A stretch of DNA of 12,743 bases from JBGTFE01 sp041747435. Its GTDB lineage: Bacteria > Acidobacteriota > Blastocatellia > Pyrinomonadales > Pyrinomonadaceae. The stretch is taken from NCBI GenBank assembly GCA_041747435.1, contig JBGTFE010000012.1, positions 1-12,743 of the forward strand. The letters are read 5' to 3'. Shown here in pieces: positions 1 through 6,754 of the stretch (the first letter of the stretch is position 1; the number at the start of each line of letters is the position of its first letter). Position numbers and translations under genes: made by a program. The notes under the pieces are model-generated. The model saw only the letters and a program-made list of their open reading frames with translations. It was not told the origin of the DNA and did no database searches.

Positions 1-2
1 AC

Positions 3-305
3 GACATTTACAGTTATCTGGACAAAGGTTTTTACGACGATAATGTTTATTTTAATAATCCGACGATGTATCTGAAAAACCTGAACGACGATTTCCATTT
101 GCCGCGCCTTCAAAAAGCCGATTCAATCGTCGTCGCTACCGGGCAAGGCGCGTTTGAAGCGCCGGACAGAAGCCGCGAATTTTCCGCGCTGCTGCATTCC
201 AAAGGCATTCCGCATCTTCTCGACGTTTGGGGACACGACGTAAATCACGATTGGGTTTGGTGGCGCAAAATGCTGCCTTATTATTTAGGAAAATTTTGCA
301 GTTAG
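3..305 (+). CDS. Esterase-like alpha/beta hydrolase, 3' end only
   Basis: This is the C-terminal 100 residues of a protein whose start lies before the window; the frame is open from base 3 to the TAG at 303-305. The tail contains GHDVNHDWVWWRKMLPYYL, the ending typical of putative-esterase-family proteins (esterase D/PF00756-like alpha/beta hydrolases), where the His in the GHDW-type motif is the likely catalytic histidine. The segment before it (SIVVATGQGAFEAP, then SRE and LHSKGIPH) fits the last strand and helix of that fold. The nucleophile and acid residues are outside the window, so substrate and localisation cannot be judged. A terminator-like hairpin follows 21 bases after the stop. 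The family assignment rests on the tail motif only. Confidence 0.7.
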   Translation, partial: DIYSYLDKGFYDDNVYFNNPTMYLKNLNDDFHLPRLQKADSIVVATGQGAFEAPDRSREFSALLHSKGIPHLLDVWGHDVNHDWVWWRKMLPYYLGKFCS

Positions 306-326
306 ACGGAATTAATAATAATCCTT

Positions 327-367
327 AAACAAAAAGCCGCCAAATATGACGGCTTTTTGTTTTTTCT
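327..367. terminator. Bidirectional intrinsic terminator between convergent genes
   Basis: A 13-bp perfect stem pairs 327-339 (ending AAAAAGCCG) with 350-362 (starting CGGCTTTTT), with a 10-base loop. It is followed by a T-rich run on the plus strand, and the A-rich left arm gives a U-rich run on the minus strand. It lies between the stop of the esterase-like gene (305) and the stop of the minus-strand small protein (395), so it can serve both. Confidence 0.8.
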
Positions 368-394
368 TTTTAACTCAAACTTAAAAAATAAAAT

Positions 395-604
395 TTATTC
401 TTCGTCGAGTCTTTCCTGCGCTAAACCGTGAATTTTCATTTCGGCGTCTTCATCAATTTCTTCGTCGCCTTCAAACCACGACTCTATCTCGCTTACGGAT
501 CGCCCCATTGCCAGCGCGATTTGCGCATCGCTGTCCTCGAAAACTTCCGTTTTGAGTTTTTGTAAAAGCTCTAAAGCATCGGCATCAGCATAATCATTAG
601 TCAT
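395..604 (-). CDS. Small acidic protein, HTH-like, 69 residues
   Basis: A 69-residue, very acidic protein. The start at 604 is chosen because a strong Shine-Dalgarno sequence (AAGGAGGGG) sits just upstream on the minus strand. The open frame runs on to 754, but that upstream part has no such signal and reads as non-coding. Residues 26-64 (SDAQIALAMGRSVSEIESW, then a G...ID.D...KI..LA pattern) look like a short XRE/Cro-type helix-turn-helix: an AQIALAMG helix, a turn, SVSEIESW as recognition helix, and a final KIHGLAQER helix. The many Asp and Glu residues (DEEIDEDAE) would disfavour tight DNA contact, so it may be a protein-binding relative rather than a repressor. I do not recognise a named family. 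It has its own promoter and is divergent from the glycosyltransferase. Confidence 0.72.
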   Translation of the reverse strand: MTNDYADADALELLQKLKTEVFEDSDAQIALAMGRSVSEIESWFEGDEEIDEDAEMKIHGLAQERLDEE

Positions 605-642
605 TAATTTCCCCTCCTTGATGTAAATTAGTTTCAAGCTAT

Positions 643-670
643 ATGATACGCGGCGCGTGAAACTTTTCAA
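643..670 (-). promoter_or_regulatory. Predicted sigma-70 promoter of the small acidic protein
   Basis: On the minus strand TTGAAA (665-670) is followed after 16 bases by TATCAT (643-648). A start near 636 would give a leader of about 30 bases that includes the AAGGAGGGG ribosome binding site before the ATG at 604. This is a pattern match only. Confidence 0.5.
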
Positions 671-774
671 GCCTTTGATTTCAAAATTTTTTATATTTAC
701 CGTTTCGGTTTTACAAAAAATCAATTCGGCGTGAAAATTATTTGAATTAAACATAGCTATCCATCGAATTAAAA

Positions 775-1470
775 ATGAAACTTTCCGTTATTATTCCGAC
801 TTTCAACGAAGAGCTGACAATCAAAAAAACGCTTGACGCGCTTTCGCGTCTGGTTAATGTTGATGAAATTATAATCGTTGACGGCGGCAGCGCGGACGAA
901 ACCATCGTTATTATCGAAAATTACCCGCAAAATAAACCGCTCAAACTTATCAAGCTCACGGAAGCCAATCGCGGGCGACAGCTTCACGAAGGAACAAAAC
1001 ACGCCGACGGCGACGTTTTCTGGTTTCTTCACGCCGACACGCGCCCGGTTCAGGGTTCGGGCAAACAAATAAAATCTTTTATGCGTTTCGAGCAGGTCGT
1101 CGGCGGAAACTTCGAGATAATTTTCGGCGGCGACAACGCCTGGGCGAAATTTTTAACAAAGCTGTATCCGACTTTGCGTTCGGGCGGTTTAATTTACGGC
1201 GACTCGGCGATTTTCGCCCGCCGCGAAACCTACGAGAAAATCAAAGGCTTTAAACCGCTGCCGCTTTTTGAAGATTTGGATTTAGTAAAACGTTTGACAA
1301 AAAAAGGGCGTTTCATTCACATAAATCTGCCGGTAACAACTTCTGCGCGAAGATTTGAAAATCGCTCATTCGTCTGGACGTTTATGAAATGGTCAATGTT
1401 TCAAGGTCTTTACTGGATCGGTTTTCCGCCGAGCGCTTTGGCGAAATTTTATAAGCCGATTAGAAAATAG
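775..1470 (+). CDS. Family-2 glycosyltransferase (TIGR04283-type)
   Basis: A 231-residue GT-A fold glycosyltransferase. The N-terminal strand MKLSVIIPTFNEE (1-13) and VDGGSADET (35-43) form the nucleotide-sugar site. NRGRQLHEGTKHADGDVFWF (65-84) followed by LHADT (85-89) carries the DxD-like metal site. GDSAIFARR (142-150), the FEDLD acid motif (165-169) and TSARRFE (189-195) complete the pattern. This layout matches the family annotated as rSAM/selenodomain-associated transferase 2 (TIGR04283), soluble enzymes of about 230 residues with no proven substrate. No membrane anchor is obvious beyond a hydrophobic WIGFPPSAL near the end. There is no clear Shine-Dalgarno; the ATG at 775 fits the family's N-terminus. 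It is divergent from the small acidic gene and 247 bases from murA, so probably transcribed alone. Confidence 0.85.
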   Translation: MKLSVIIPTFNEELTIKKTLDALSRLVNVDEIIIVDGGSADETIVIIENYPQNKPLKLIKLTEANRGRQLHEGTKHADGDVFWFLHADTRPVQGSGKQIKSFMRFEQVVGGNFEIIFGGDNAWAKFLTKLYPTLRSGGLIYGDSAIFARRETYEKIKGFKPLPLFEDLDLVKRLTKKGRFIHINLPVTTSARRFENRSFVWTFMKWSMFQGLYWIGFPPSALAKFYKPIRK

Positions 1471-1510
1471 CCGAAAAGTCGCATAAAGAAATCGAGGAAT
1501 AAGAAATAGA

Positions 1511-1650
1511 ACACGGATAACGCGGACAAAGCACTGATTCAAGCGGACAGATCTTTATAAATAAATCCGTCTTTATCCGTTTTTTCCGTCCGAGCCGCGT
1601 CCCATTTTTTTGCATTTTTTTTGCGTTTTTTGCGCCTTTTGTGGCTGATT
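1511..1650. repeat. Intergenic word-repeat element before murA
   Basis: The 247-base gap between the glycosyltransferase and murA contains ACGGATAA (1513-1520) inverted as TTATCCGT (1573-1580). Further degenerate copies of the GCGGA/TCCGT word lie between and after the arms (GCGGACA, ATCCGTC, TTCCGTCCG). A T-rich stretch with a repeated TTTTTTTGC word follows (about 1603-1640). The style matches intergenic repeats I associate with Acidobacteriota and some other soil and aquatic phyla. It may act as a transcript end for the upstream gene; no ORF is plausible here. Confidence 0.5.
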
Positions 1651-1717
1651 AATCTTCGTGATAAGATTTTTTATTTTCATCTATAAGCAATTCTAGTATT
1701 CCGAAATAATATTTTTT

Positions 1718-3016
1718 ATGGACAAATTTTTAATTCGCGGCGGCGAGCCATTAAAAGGAACAATCGAAATCAGCGGCGCAAAGAATTCTGCTCTGCCGTG
1801 TCTCGCGGCGACGCTTTTGACGGCGAAAACCGTTACTTTGCATAATGTTCCGTATGTCAAAGATTTGATTACGCAGCGCCGCCTGCTCGAAGATTTGGGC
1901 GCGACCGTCTTAACGCCCGAACTCAGAACGCATAAAGTTACGGCAAAAAATATCGAGACTTTTGAGGCGCCTTACGAGCTCGTTAAAACGATGCGGGCGA
2001 GCGTTTTAGCGCTCGGACCGCTGCTCGCGCGGTTCGGACAGGCTAAAGTTTCGCTCCCGGGCGGATGCGCCATCGGAACTCGCCCGATTGATTTGCATCT
2101 CACCGCTTTGGAACGACTCGGCGCTACCGTTTCGCTCGAATCGGGCGATGTCGTCGCACGCGCCCCGAAAGGCAGGTTAATCGGGGCGAAAATAGCATTT
2201 GAAAAAGTTACCGTCACCGGAACCGAAAACGTGATGATGGCGGCGGCTTTAGCGAAAGGCAAAACGACGATTCGCAACGCCGCCCGCGAACCGGAAATCG
2301 AAGATTTAGCCGAGCTTTTAAATAAAATGGGCGCGCGGATAAAAGGCGCGGGAACCGAGGTGATGAAAATCGAAGGCGTCGAAGAATTGAGCGGCGCCGA
2401 ACACACGATTATTCCCGACCGCATCGAAACCGGAACTTTTATCGTCGCGGCGGCGATTACCGGCGGCGAATTGGAAATTCGCCGATGCGAACCGCTTCAT
2501 TTAAAAGCCGTTATTACAAAACTGCGCGAAGTCGGAGTTGAAATCGAGGAACTGAATCAAAGCTCGCTTTTAGTTAAATGTTCCGCCAAAGGTTTGATTG
2601 CAAAAGATGTAACGACCGAACCGCACCCGAAATTTCCGACCGATATGCAGGCACAATATATGGCTTTGATGACGCAATCCGAAGGCGTTTCGGCAATCAG
2701 AGAAACGATTTTTGAAAATCGTTTTATGCACGCTTCGGAATTGATCAGACTTGGCGCGAGAATCGAATTTTCCGGCAATACAGCGCGTATTTCCGGCAAA
2801 GCTCGTTTGACCGGCGCGCGGGTTCAGGCTTCGGATTTGCGGGCTTCGGCTTCGCTTGTTCTGGCGGCTTTGTGCGCTTCGGGCGAAACCACGATTGACC
2901 GCGTTTATCATATTGATCGCGGTTATGAAAATATCGTCGCAAAGCTCGGCGCGGTCGGAGCGAAAATTGAAAGAATCACCGACAATTTAGCTGTTGCGGC
3001 GGAAGAAATTAAGTGA
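1718..3016 (+). CDS. murA: UDP-N-acetylglucosamine 1-carboxyvinyltransferase
   Basis: MurA transfers enolpyruvate from phosphoenolpyruvate to the 3'-OH of UDP-GlcNAc, the first committed cytoplasmic step of peptidoglycan synthesis. At 432 residues it has normal length. Visible signatures are GAKNSALP at 20-27 (Lys22 and Asn23 bind substrate), MRAS with Arg93, and LPGGCAIGTRPIDLH at 113-127. Cys117 is the catalytic cysteine (Cys115 in E. coli), so this copy should be fosfomycin-sensitive unless protected otherwise; Arg122 follows. FPTDMQAQ carries the catalytic Asp, and the HIDRGYE motif near the C-terminus holds the last active-site Arg. The start at 1718 gives the standard MDKFLIRGG N-terminus; no Shine-Dalgarno is seen. 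Its stop codon lies at the edge of the downstream inverted repeat. Confidence 0.97.
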   Translation: MDKFLIRGGEPLKGTIEISGAKNSALPCLAATLLTAKTVTLHNVPYVKDLITQRRLLEDLGATVLTPELRTHKVTAKNIETFEAPYELVKTMRASVLALGPLLARFGQAKVSLPGGCAIGTRPIDLHLTALERLGATVSLESGDVVARAPKGRLIGAKIAFEKVTVTGTENVMMAAALAKGKTTIRNAAREPEIEDLAELLNKMGARIKGAGTEVMKIEGVEELSGAEHTIIPDRIETGTFIVAAAITGGELEIRRCEPLHLKAVITKLREVGVEIEELNQSSLLVKCSAKGLIAKDVTTEPHPKFPTDMQAQYMALMTQSEGVSAIRETIFENRFMHASELIRLGARIEFSGNTARISGKARLTGARVQASDLRASASLVLAALCASGETTIDRVYHIDRGYENIVAKLGAVGAKIERITDNLAVAAEEIK

Positions 3017-3165
3017 AAAGTGAAGATGAAAGTGAGAAATGAGAAGTTGGAAATGAGAAATGAGAAATGAGAAATAATTTTTATTTTCATCTTCAATTAT
3101 CACTTCTCATTTCTCACTTTTCACTTTTGATTTCCGACTTTCGATTTCTCACTTCCCGCTTTTTC
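3011..3165. repeat. Word-repeat inverted element after murA
   Basis: The left arm is built from degenerate tandem copies of a GTGAGAAAT-like word and the right arm from its complement. The core is a perfect 19-bp inverted repeat, 3029-3047 (AAAGTGAGAAATGAGAAGT) against 3102-3120, and the word TGAGAAA is iterated three times at 3054-3074. The murA stop codon (3014-3016) lies in the left arm, and the element ends 20 bases before the HIT gene start. An ORF across it is an artefact of the repeat. Confidence 0.75.
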
Positions 3166-3184
3166 CTTTATAATTTTCTTCTTT

Positions 3185-3529
3185 ATGAAAGATTGTATAT
3201 TTTGCAAAATTATTGCGGGCGAAATTCCGTCTGCAAAAGTTTACGAGGACGAAACTTGCGTCGCGTTTAACGATATCGGTCCGCAAGCGCCGACACACGT
3301 TTTCATTATTCCGCGCGAGCATTTCGATTCGCTCGACAAAGCCGAAAGCAGACACAAAGAAACGCTCGGACATCTGCTTTATACCGCCGCCGAAATCGCC
3401 CGTGAAAAAGGCTTTGCCGGCGATGGTTACCGCGTCGTCGTCAACACGAACAGAGACGGCGGGCAGACGGTTTATCATCTTCACGTTCATCTTCTCGGCG
3501 GTCGCCCGTTCGTTTTTCCTCCGGGCTGA
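3185..3529 (+). CDS. HIT family nucleotide-binding protein (HinT-like)
   Basis: A 114-residue histidine triad protein, the full usual length for HinT-like purine nucleoside phosphoramidases, which hydrolyse AMP bonded to amines. CIFCKIIAGEIPS at 4-16 is the standard N-terminus, with Cys4 and Cys7 possibly holding zinc together with His residues. AFNDIGPQAPTHVFIIPREH at 27-46 contains the nucleotide-contacting segment. VYHLHVHLLGGR at 97-107 is the HxHxHxx triad (His98, His100, His102), where the middle or last His is the nucleophile. The protein ends PFVFPPG, as many bacterial members do. It is a cytoplasmic dimer in characterised relatives. There is no clear ribosome binding site; the ATG at 3185 gives the family's N-terminus. 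It sits alone after a repeat element, so its neighbours give no further clue. Confidence 0.93.
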   Translation: MKDCIFCKIIAGEIPSAKVYEDETCVAFNDIGPQAPTHVFIIPREHFDSLDKAESRHKETLGHLLYTAAEIAREKGFAGDGYRVVVNTNRDGGQTVYHLHVHLLGGRPFVFPPG

Positions 3530-3603
3530 TGATCGACAACAAACAAATTTTGGATTTTATGCTTCTAAGTTTTGAAGTACTAATTTGATTTTGTGAAAGT
3601 GTT

Positions 3604-4422
3604 ATGAAAAAAGCATCGATATTGTTAATTTTTGGCGCGATCCTTGTCTTCCAAATTAATTGTTCCAAAAGCGATTCAAATCAAAACACGAATTCCGAGA
3701 CCACGACCGCGACGCCTTTACCGGTGTTTACCGATGCCGAGACTGCGTTCGCCGAAGGCAATAAGTTGTTTGACGACAATAAGATCGACCTTGCGATAGA
3801 GGCGTTCGAGCAGGCGGTGAAATTGAATCCGGAATTTGCCGAAGCGTATTTTAAGCTCGGCGTTTCATATCAGATCCGCGAAAAAGAAAACGAAAAAGCG
3901 GCGTTGGATGAAGACGCCGAACCGACGCCGCAAGACGATAAAAAAGAAAAAGTAAGAACAAAACAATCGGAAAAGGCTTTCCAAAAAGCCGTAGACGCTT
4001 ACAAAAAGCTGATCGAAATCAATTCAAAGGACGACGTCGCGCATTTTAATCTCGGGCGGTCGTATGAAAAGCTGAACGACGATAAAGACGCGCTAAAATC
4101 GCTGCGCGAAGCGGTCGACTTAGAACCGGAAAGCAGCGAATATCAAACCGAACTCGGCAAGATCCTGATCAAACTCGCGCAATATTATGAAGCGGTTCGC
4201 GTTTTAAAAAAAGCTTTGGAGCTGGATGAGGCGAATCTTCTGGCTGAAGAATTGTTGGACAAAGCCGAATCGGGAAGCTCGCGAATGAGCTACGCCGAGC
4301 GAGAAGCGCAAAAACATAAGGAAAAAACGAACTCTAACGCTTCGGCAAACGCGACGCCGGCGAACTCAAAAACCCCAAATCTGCCGTCAAATTCAATAAA
4401 ACCCTCAAACACGAAACCCTGA
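3604..4422 (+). CDS. TPR-repeat lipoprotein
   Basis: A 272-residue predicted envelope protein. Residues 1-19 form a signal peptide (MKK, then a hydrophobic stretch ILLIFGAILVFQ) leading to Cys20, a probable lipidation site; the preceding QIN is a poor lipobox. A Ser/Thr/Asn-rich linker (21-40) follows. TPR motifs cover about 45-78 (FAEGNKLFDDNKIDLAIEAF), 79-140, 145-178 and 179-212. The second is split by a charged insert of about 30 residues (92-122, ALDEDAEPTPQDDKKEK), so its two helices are far apart in sequence. The tail (240-272) is low-complexity Asn/Ser/Thr/Pro. TPRs scaffold protein contacts; no catalytic site is seen. The partner is unknown. It ends 112 bases before the regulator, which has its own promoter. 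Confidence 0.8.
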   Translation: MKKASILLIFGAILVFQINCSKSDSNQNTNSETTTATPLPVFTDAETAFAEGNKLFDDNKIDLAIEAFEQAVKLNPEFAEAYFKLGVSYQIREKENEKAALDEDAEPTPQDDKKEKVRTKQSEKAFQKAVDAYKKLIEINSKDDVAHFNLGRSYEKLNDDKDALKSLREAVDLEPESSEYQTELGKILIKLAQYYEAVRVLKKALELDEANLLAEELLDKAESGSSRMSYAEREAQKHKEKTNSNASANATPANSKTPNLPSNSIKPSNTKP

Positions 4423-4468
4423 CCTCGGTGCATCCAAAAAACACACACTCCGTTTTGTTTGTGTCAAC

Positions 4469-4499
4469 TTGACATAAATCATCGAAATAGGACTATGAT
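4469..4499 (+). promoter_or_regulatory. Predicted sigma-70 promoter of the sigma-54 activator gene
   Basis: A consensus TTGACA at 4469-4474 is followed after 19 bases by TATGAT at 4494-4499. The spacing is longer than the ideal 17, but both hexamers are good. Transcription would begin near 4506, inside the dyad that follows, leaving a leader of about 28 bases before the ATG at 4535. Confidence 0.6.
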
Positions 4500-4502
4500 G
4501 TT

Positions 4503-4523
4503 ATGCGGAAAGATTTTCCGCAT
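4503..4523 (+). promoter_or_regulatory. Perfect 9-bp dyad between -10 box and start codon
   Basis: ATGCGGAAA (4503-4511) and TTTCCGCAT (4515-4523) form a perfect inverted repeat with a 3-base centre. It begins four bases after the -10 box and ends 11 bases before the start codon, and there is no Shine-Dalgarno. It could be an operator overlapping the transcription start or a short hairpin at the mRNA 5' end. It is not a terminator, since no T run follows. Confidence 0.55.
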
Positions 4524-4534
4524 ATTCAATCTAA

Positions 4535-6664
4535 ATGAAGATCGAAATTGACGCTCCGGCGGCTACCGAAACGCTCTCGCTTGAGCGAAAGATCAAAATG
4601 CACGAAGCGCGTGAAGCGATCATCGACCGTCTTGCGCGCGATCTGCCGACGAATATCGACCTCGAGCGATTTCTGCGTGTCGTCGTTTCCGAGCTCGGTC
4701 GGATGATGGAAGCCGATCGCTGCGATTTGCTGCAGCTAACGTCCGAAAGCGAGCTTCGAATCAGCCACGAATGGCGAAAAGATTCGAAAATTCCGCCAAG
4801 CGAAGGAACAAAAATTCCGTTCGACGTCGAAAAGCTTTCCGAATATTTCGACATTTCAAAACCAGTCCGGATCAACGACACTTCAAAAGTAAAAAACCCG
4901 ACTCTCAAGTTTTTTACAAAAGCTTTGGAAACGCGTTCGCTCTTGATCGTTCCGATCTTTTTGAGCGGAAAAGTTCTCGGGCTTCTGGGGCTTCACGACA
5001 CAAAATCGCCGCGCGTTTGGCTTGACGAAGAGGTCGCGTTTCTCGATTCGATCGCGCAGCAACTTGCCATCGGCTATCAATATACGAGTCTTTACGTCGC
5101 GCAGGAACAGGAAACTCGCCGAACAAACGCACTTCTGGAAATTGCGAACGTGCTGAATTCACATTCCGATTTTAAAGAAGTTTCGGGGAAGGTTCTGGAA
5201 CGCGCCGTCGAGCTTGTCGGCGCCGATTACGGGGCGCTTGGCGTTCTCGATCAAAGCGGCAAGAAAATTTCGCTCGCCTCATTTAAGACTGCGCCTGACG
5301 TAAAGCCGAACAAGGTTTTACAAATGATCGAGCAATATGATAAATCGCTCGACATCGAGCCGTTTCCGGCGGTCGGCGATATCCTGCGCGAAGGAAAAAC
5401 GCGGCGTATTCTCGACACAGATCTGCCGTTTGCGATTCGCCTTATTTTTAAATCTAAATTGGGCGGAAAAGCTGCTTTGGTCGCTCCGGTTCGCGTCGGC
5501 GGGCAAGCTTTCGGGCTGATCGGTTTTGTTTGGAGCAAAGAAACCGCAAAAACACTTTCCGATCACGATGTTGCGCTCGTCGAAGGAATTTCCGATCAGA
5601 TCGGAAGCGCGCTCGAGCGCGATCAGCTTTCAGCCGAGGTGATGCGTTTGAAATCGGAACTGCACCAACGTCACACCGAAATTATCGGTCAGGCGCCGAC
5701 GATCCGGCGCGCCATCGAGCTCGCGTTTAACGTTGCCGAAACGAATACGACCGTTTTGATCCAGGGCGAATCCGGAACTGGAAAAGAGCTTCTTGCGAAT
5801 CTGATCCATTACAATTCGGGAAGGGAAAATAATGCGTTTGTAAAAATAAACTGCGGTGCGATTCCGGAAACGCTTTTAGAAAGCGAGCTTTTCGGACACG
5901 AAAAAGGCGCGTTTACGGATGCGCACACTCAGAGACAGGGACGCTTTGAAGAAGCCGACGGCGGAACGCTTTTCCTCGACGAGATAGGCGAAATGTCGCT
6001 TTCGGCGCAAGTTCGTCTTCTGCGCGTTTTGCAGGACGGCGAATTGACGCGCATTGGCGGAAAAAAAGTTTTGAAAACCGACGTCCGCGTAATTGCCGCG
6101 TCGAATATCGATCTCGAAAAGGCGGTCGACGACGGAACTTTCCGCAAAGATCTGTTCTACCGTTTATCGGTTTTTCCGATCACGCTGCCGCCGCTGCGCG
6201 AGCGCGCTGAAGACATACACCTGCTCGTTTTTCATTTTCTCGAAGAGTATAAAGAAAAAACCGGGCGTTTTGTTTCGGGAATTTCCAAGGAAGCGCTACG
6301 CGCGCTGGTCAATTATGAATGGCTCGGAAACGTCCGCGAGCTTGAAAATGCGATCGAACGCGCGGTTATCATTGCTTCGGGCAGACAGATCGAGCTTGAC
6401 GATCTGCCGGAAGCGATCAGCATGAAGGCATTCGAAGCGTTCGCGCAGGCGCGGCACGAGCGGGCAAAAGCCGCAAGCGACGGAAATATGATCGGCATCG
6501 AGATCGAGCTGCCATCGGCGATGAGCGAGATCGAAAAACAGGTGATCGAAGCGACGCTCGATTACACAAATGGTGATAAATCGCGCGCCTCGCGTCTTTT
6601 AAATATCGGCAGAAAAACGCTTTACCGAAAACTTGAACAATACGAGAAAAATGAGAATCTTTAA
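4535..6664 (+). CDS. Sigma-54-dependent activator, GAF-GAF-AAA+-Fis
   Basis: A 709-residue bacterial enhancer-binding protein that would remodel sigma-54 RNA polymerase using ATP. Two GAF sensor domains occupy about 42-182 and 198-360, with no receiver domain, so it should sense a small molecule or redox state directly. The AAA+ module follows: IIGQAPTIRRA (383-393), Walker A GESGTGKE (411-418), a sigma-54 contact loop reading GAFTDA (458-463) rather than GAFTGA, Walker B TLFLDE (478-483), sensor I VIAASN (519-524) and arginine-finger region FRKDLFYRLSVFP (537-548). WLGNVRELENAIERAV (596-611) ends the module. A Fis-type helix-turn-helix spans about 664-702 (NGDKSRASRLLNIGRKTLYR). No ligand can be named, and no -24/-12 promoter was recognised nearby. 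The start at 4535 follows a dyad and lacks a Shine-Dalgarno. Confidence 0.93.
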   Translation: MKIEIDAPAATETLSLERKIKMHEAREAIIDRLARDLPTNIDLERFLRVVVSELGRMMEADRCDLLQLTSESELRISHEWRKDSKIPPSEGTKIPFDVEKLSEYFDISKPVRINDTSKVKNPTLKFFTKALETRSLLIVPIFLSGKVLGLLGLHDTKSPRVWLDEEVAFLDSIAQQLAIGYQYTSLYVAQEQETRRTNALLEIANVLNSHSDFKEVSGKVLERAVELVGADYGALGVLDQSGKKISLASFKTAPDVKPNKVLQMIEQYDKSLDIEPFPAVGDILREGKTRRILDTDLPFAIRLIFKSKLGGKAALVAPVRVGGQAFGLIGFVWSKETAKTLSDHDVALVEGISDQIGSALERDQLSAEVMRLKSELHQRHTEIIGQAPTIRRAIELAFNVAETNTTVLIQGESGTGKELLANLIHYNSGRENNAFVKINCGAIPETLLESELFGHEKGAFTDAHTQRQGRFEEADGGTLFLDEIGEMSLSAQVRLLRVLQDGELTRIGGKKVLKTDVRVIAASNIDLEKAVDDGTFRKDLFYRLSVFPITLPPLRERAEDIHLLVFHFLEEYKEKTGRFVSGISKEALRALVNYEWLGNVRELENAIERAVIIASGRQIELDDLPEAISMKAFEAFAQARHERAKAASDGNMIGIEIELPSAMSEIEKQVIEATLDYTNGDKSRASRLLNIGRKTLYRKLEQYEKNENL

Positions 6665-6754
6665 CCGACCTCTACTTTTGAAAAATGATGAGTTTCGTCG
6701 TAAGACGCGCTAAAAGGCAGCTTGGAATAGCAAATCAGAATTCAAAAATCACGC

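Noticed and set aside
605..754. N-terminal extension of the small acidic protein up to 754
   Set aside because: The added residues are A/T-driven and unlike the acidic core, and they cross the predicted promoter. The strong Shine-Dalgarno is placed for the ATG at 604.
3011..3165. CRISPR-like array
   Set aside because: The repeated words are short, degenerate and contiguous, with no spacers, and the two arms are inverted.
3067..3270. 67-residue ORF over the repeat element and HIT start
   Set aside because: Its first half is translated T-rich repeat words (LSLLISHFSLLI), and it overlaps the secure HIT gene in another frame.
3185..3540. Selenoprotein by UGA read-through (HIT and other genes ending in TGA)
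   Set aside because: Genes ending in TGA have normal family lengths and C-termini, and no convincing coding extension follows.
4423..4534. Sigma-54 (-24/-12) promoter for self-activation of the regulator
   Set aside because: No TGGC-N-TTGC pattern with the required spacing was found there; a sigma-70-type promoter fits instead.
4531..4908. Long minus-strand ORF opposite the activator gene, and others like it across the window
   Set aside because: They lie opposite well-supported genes, are rich in Arg and Ser as expected of antisense frames, and show no family motif or start signal.
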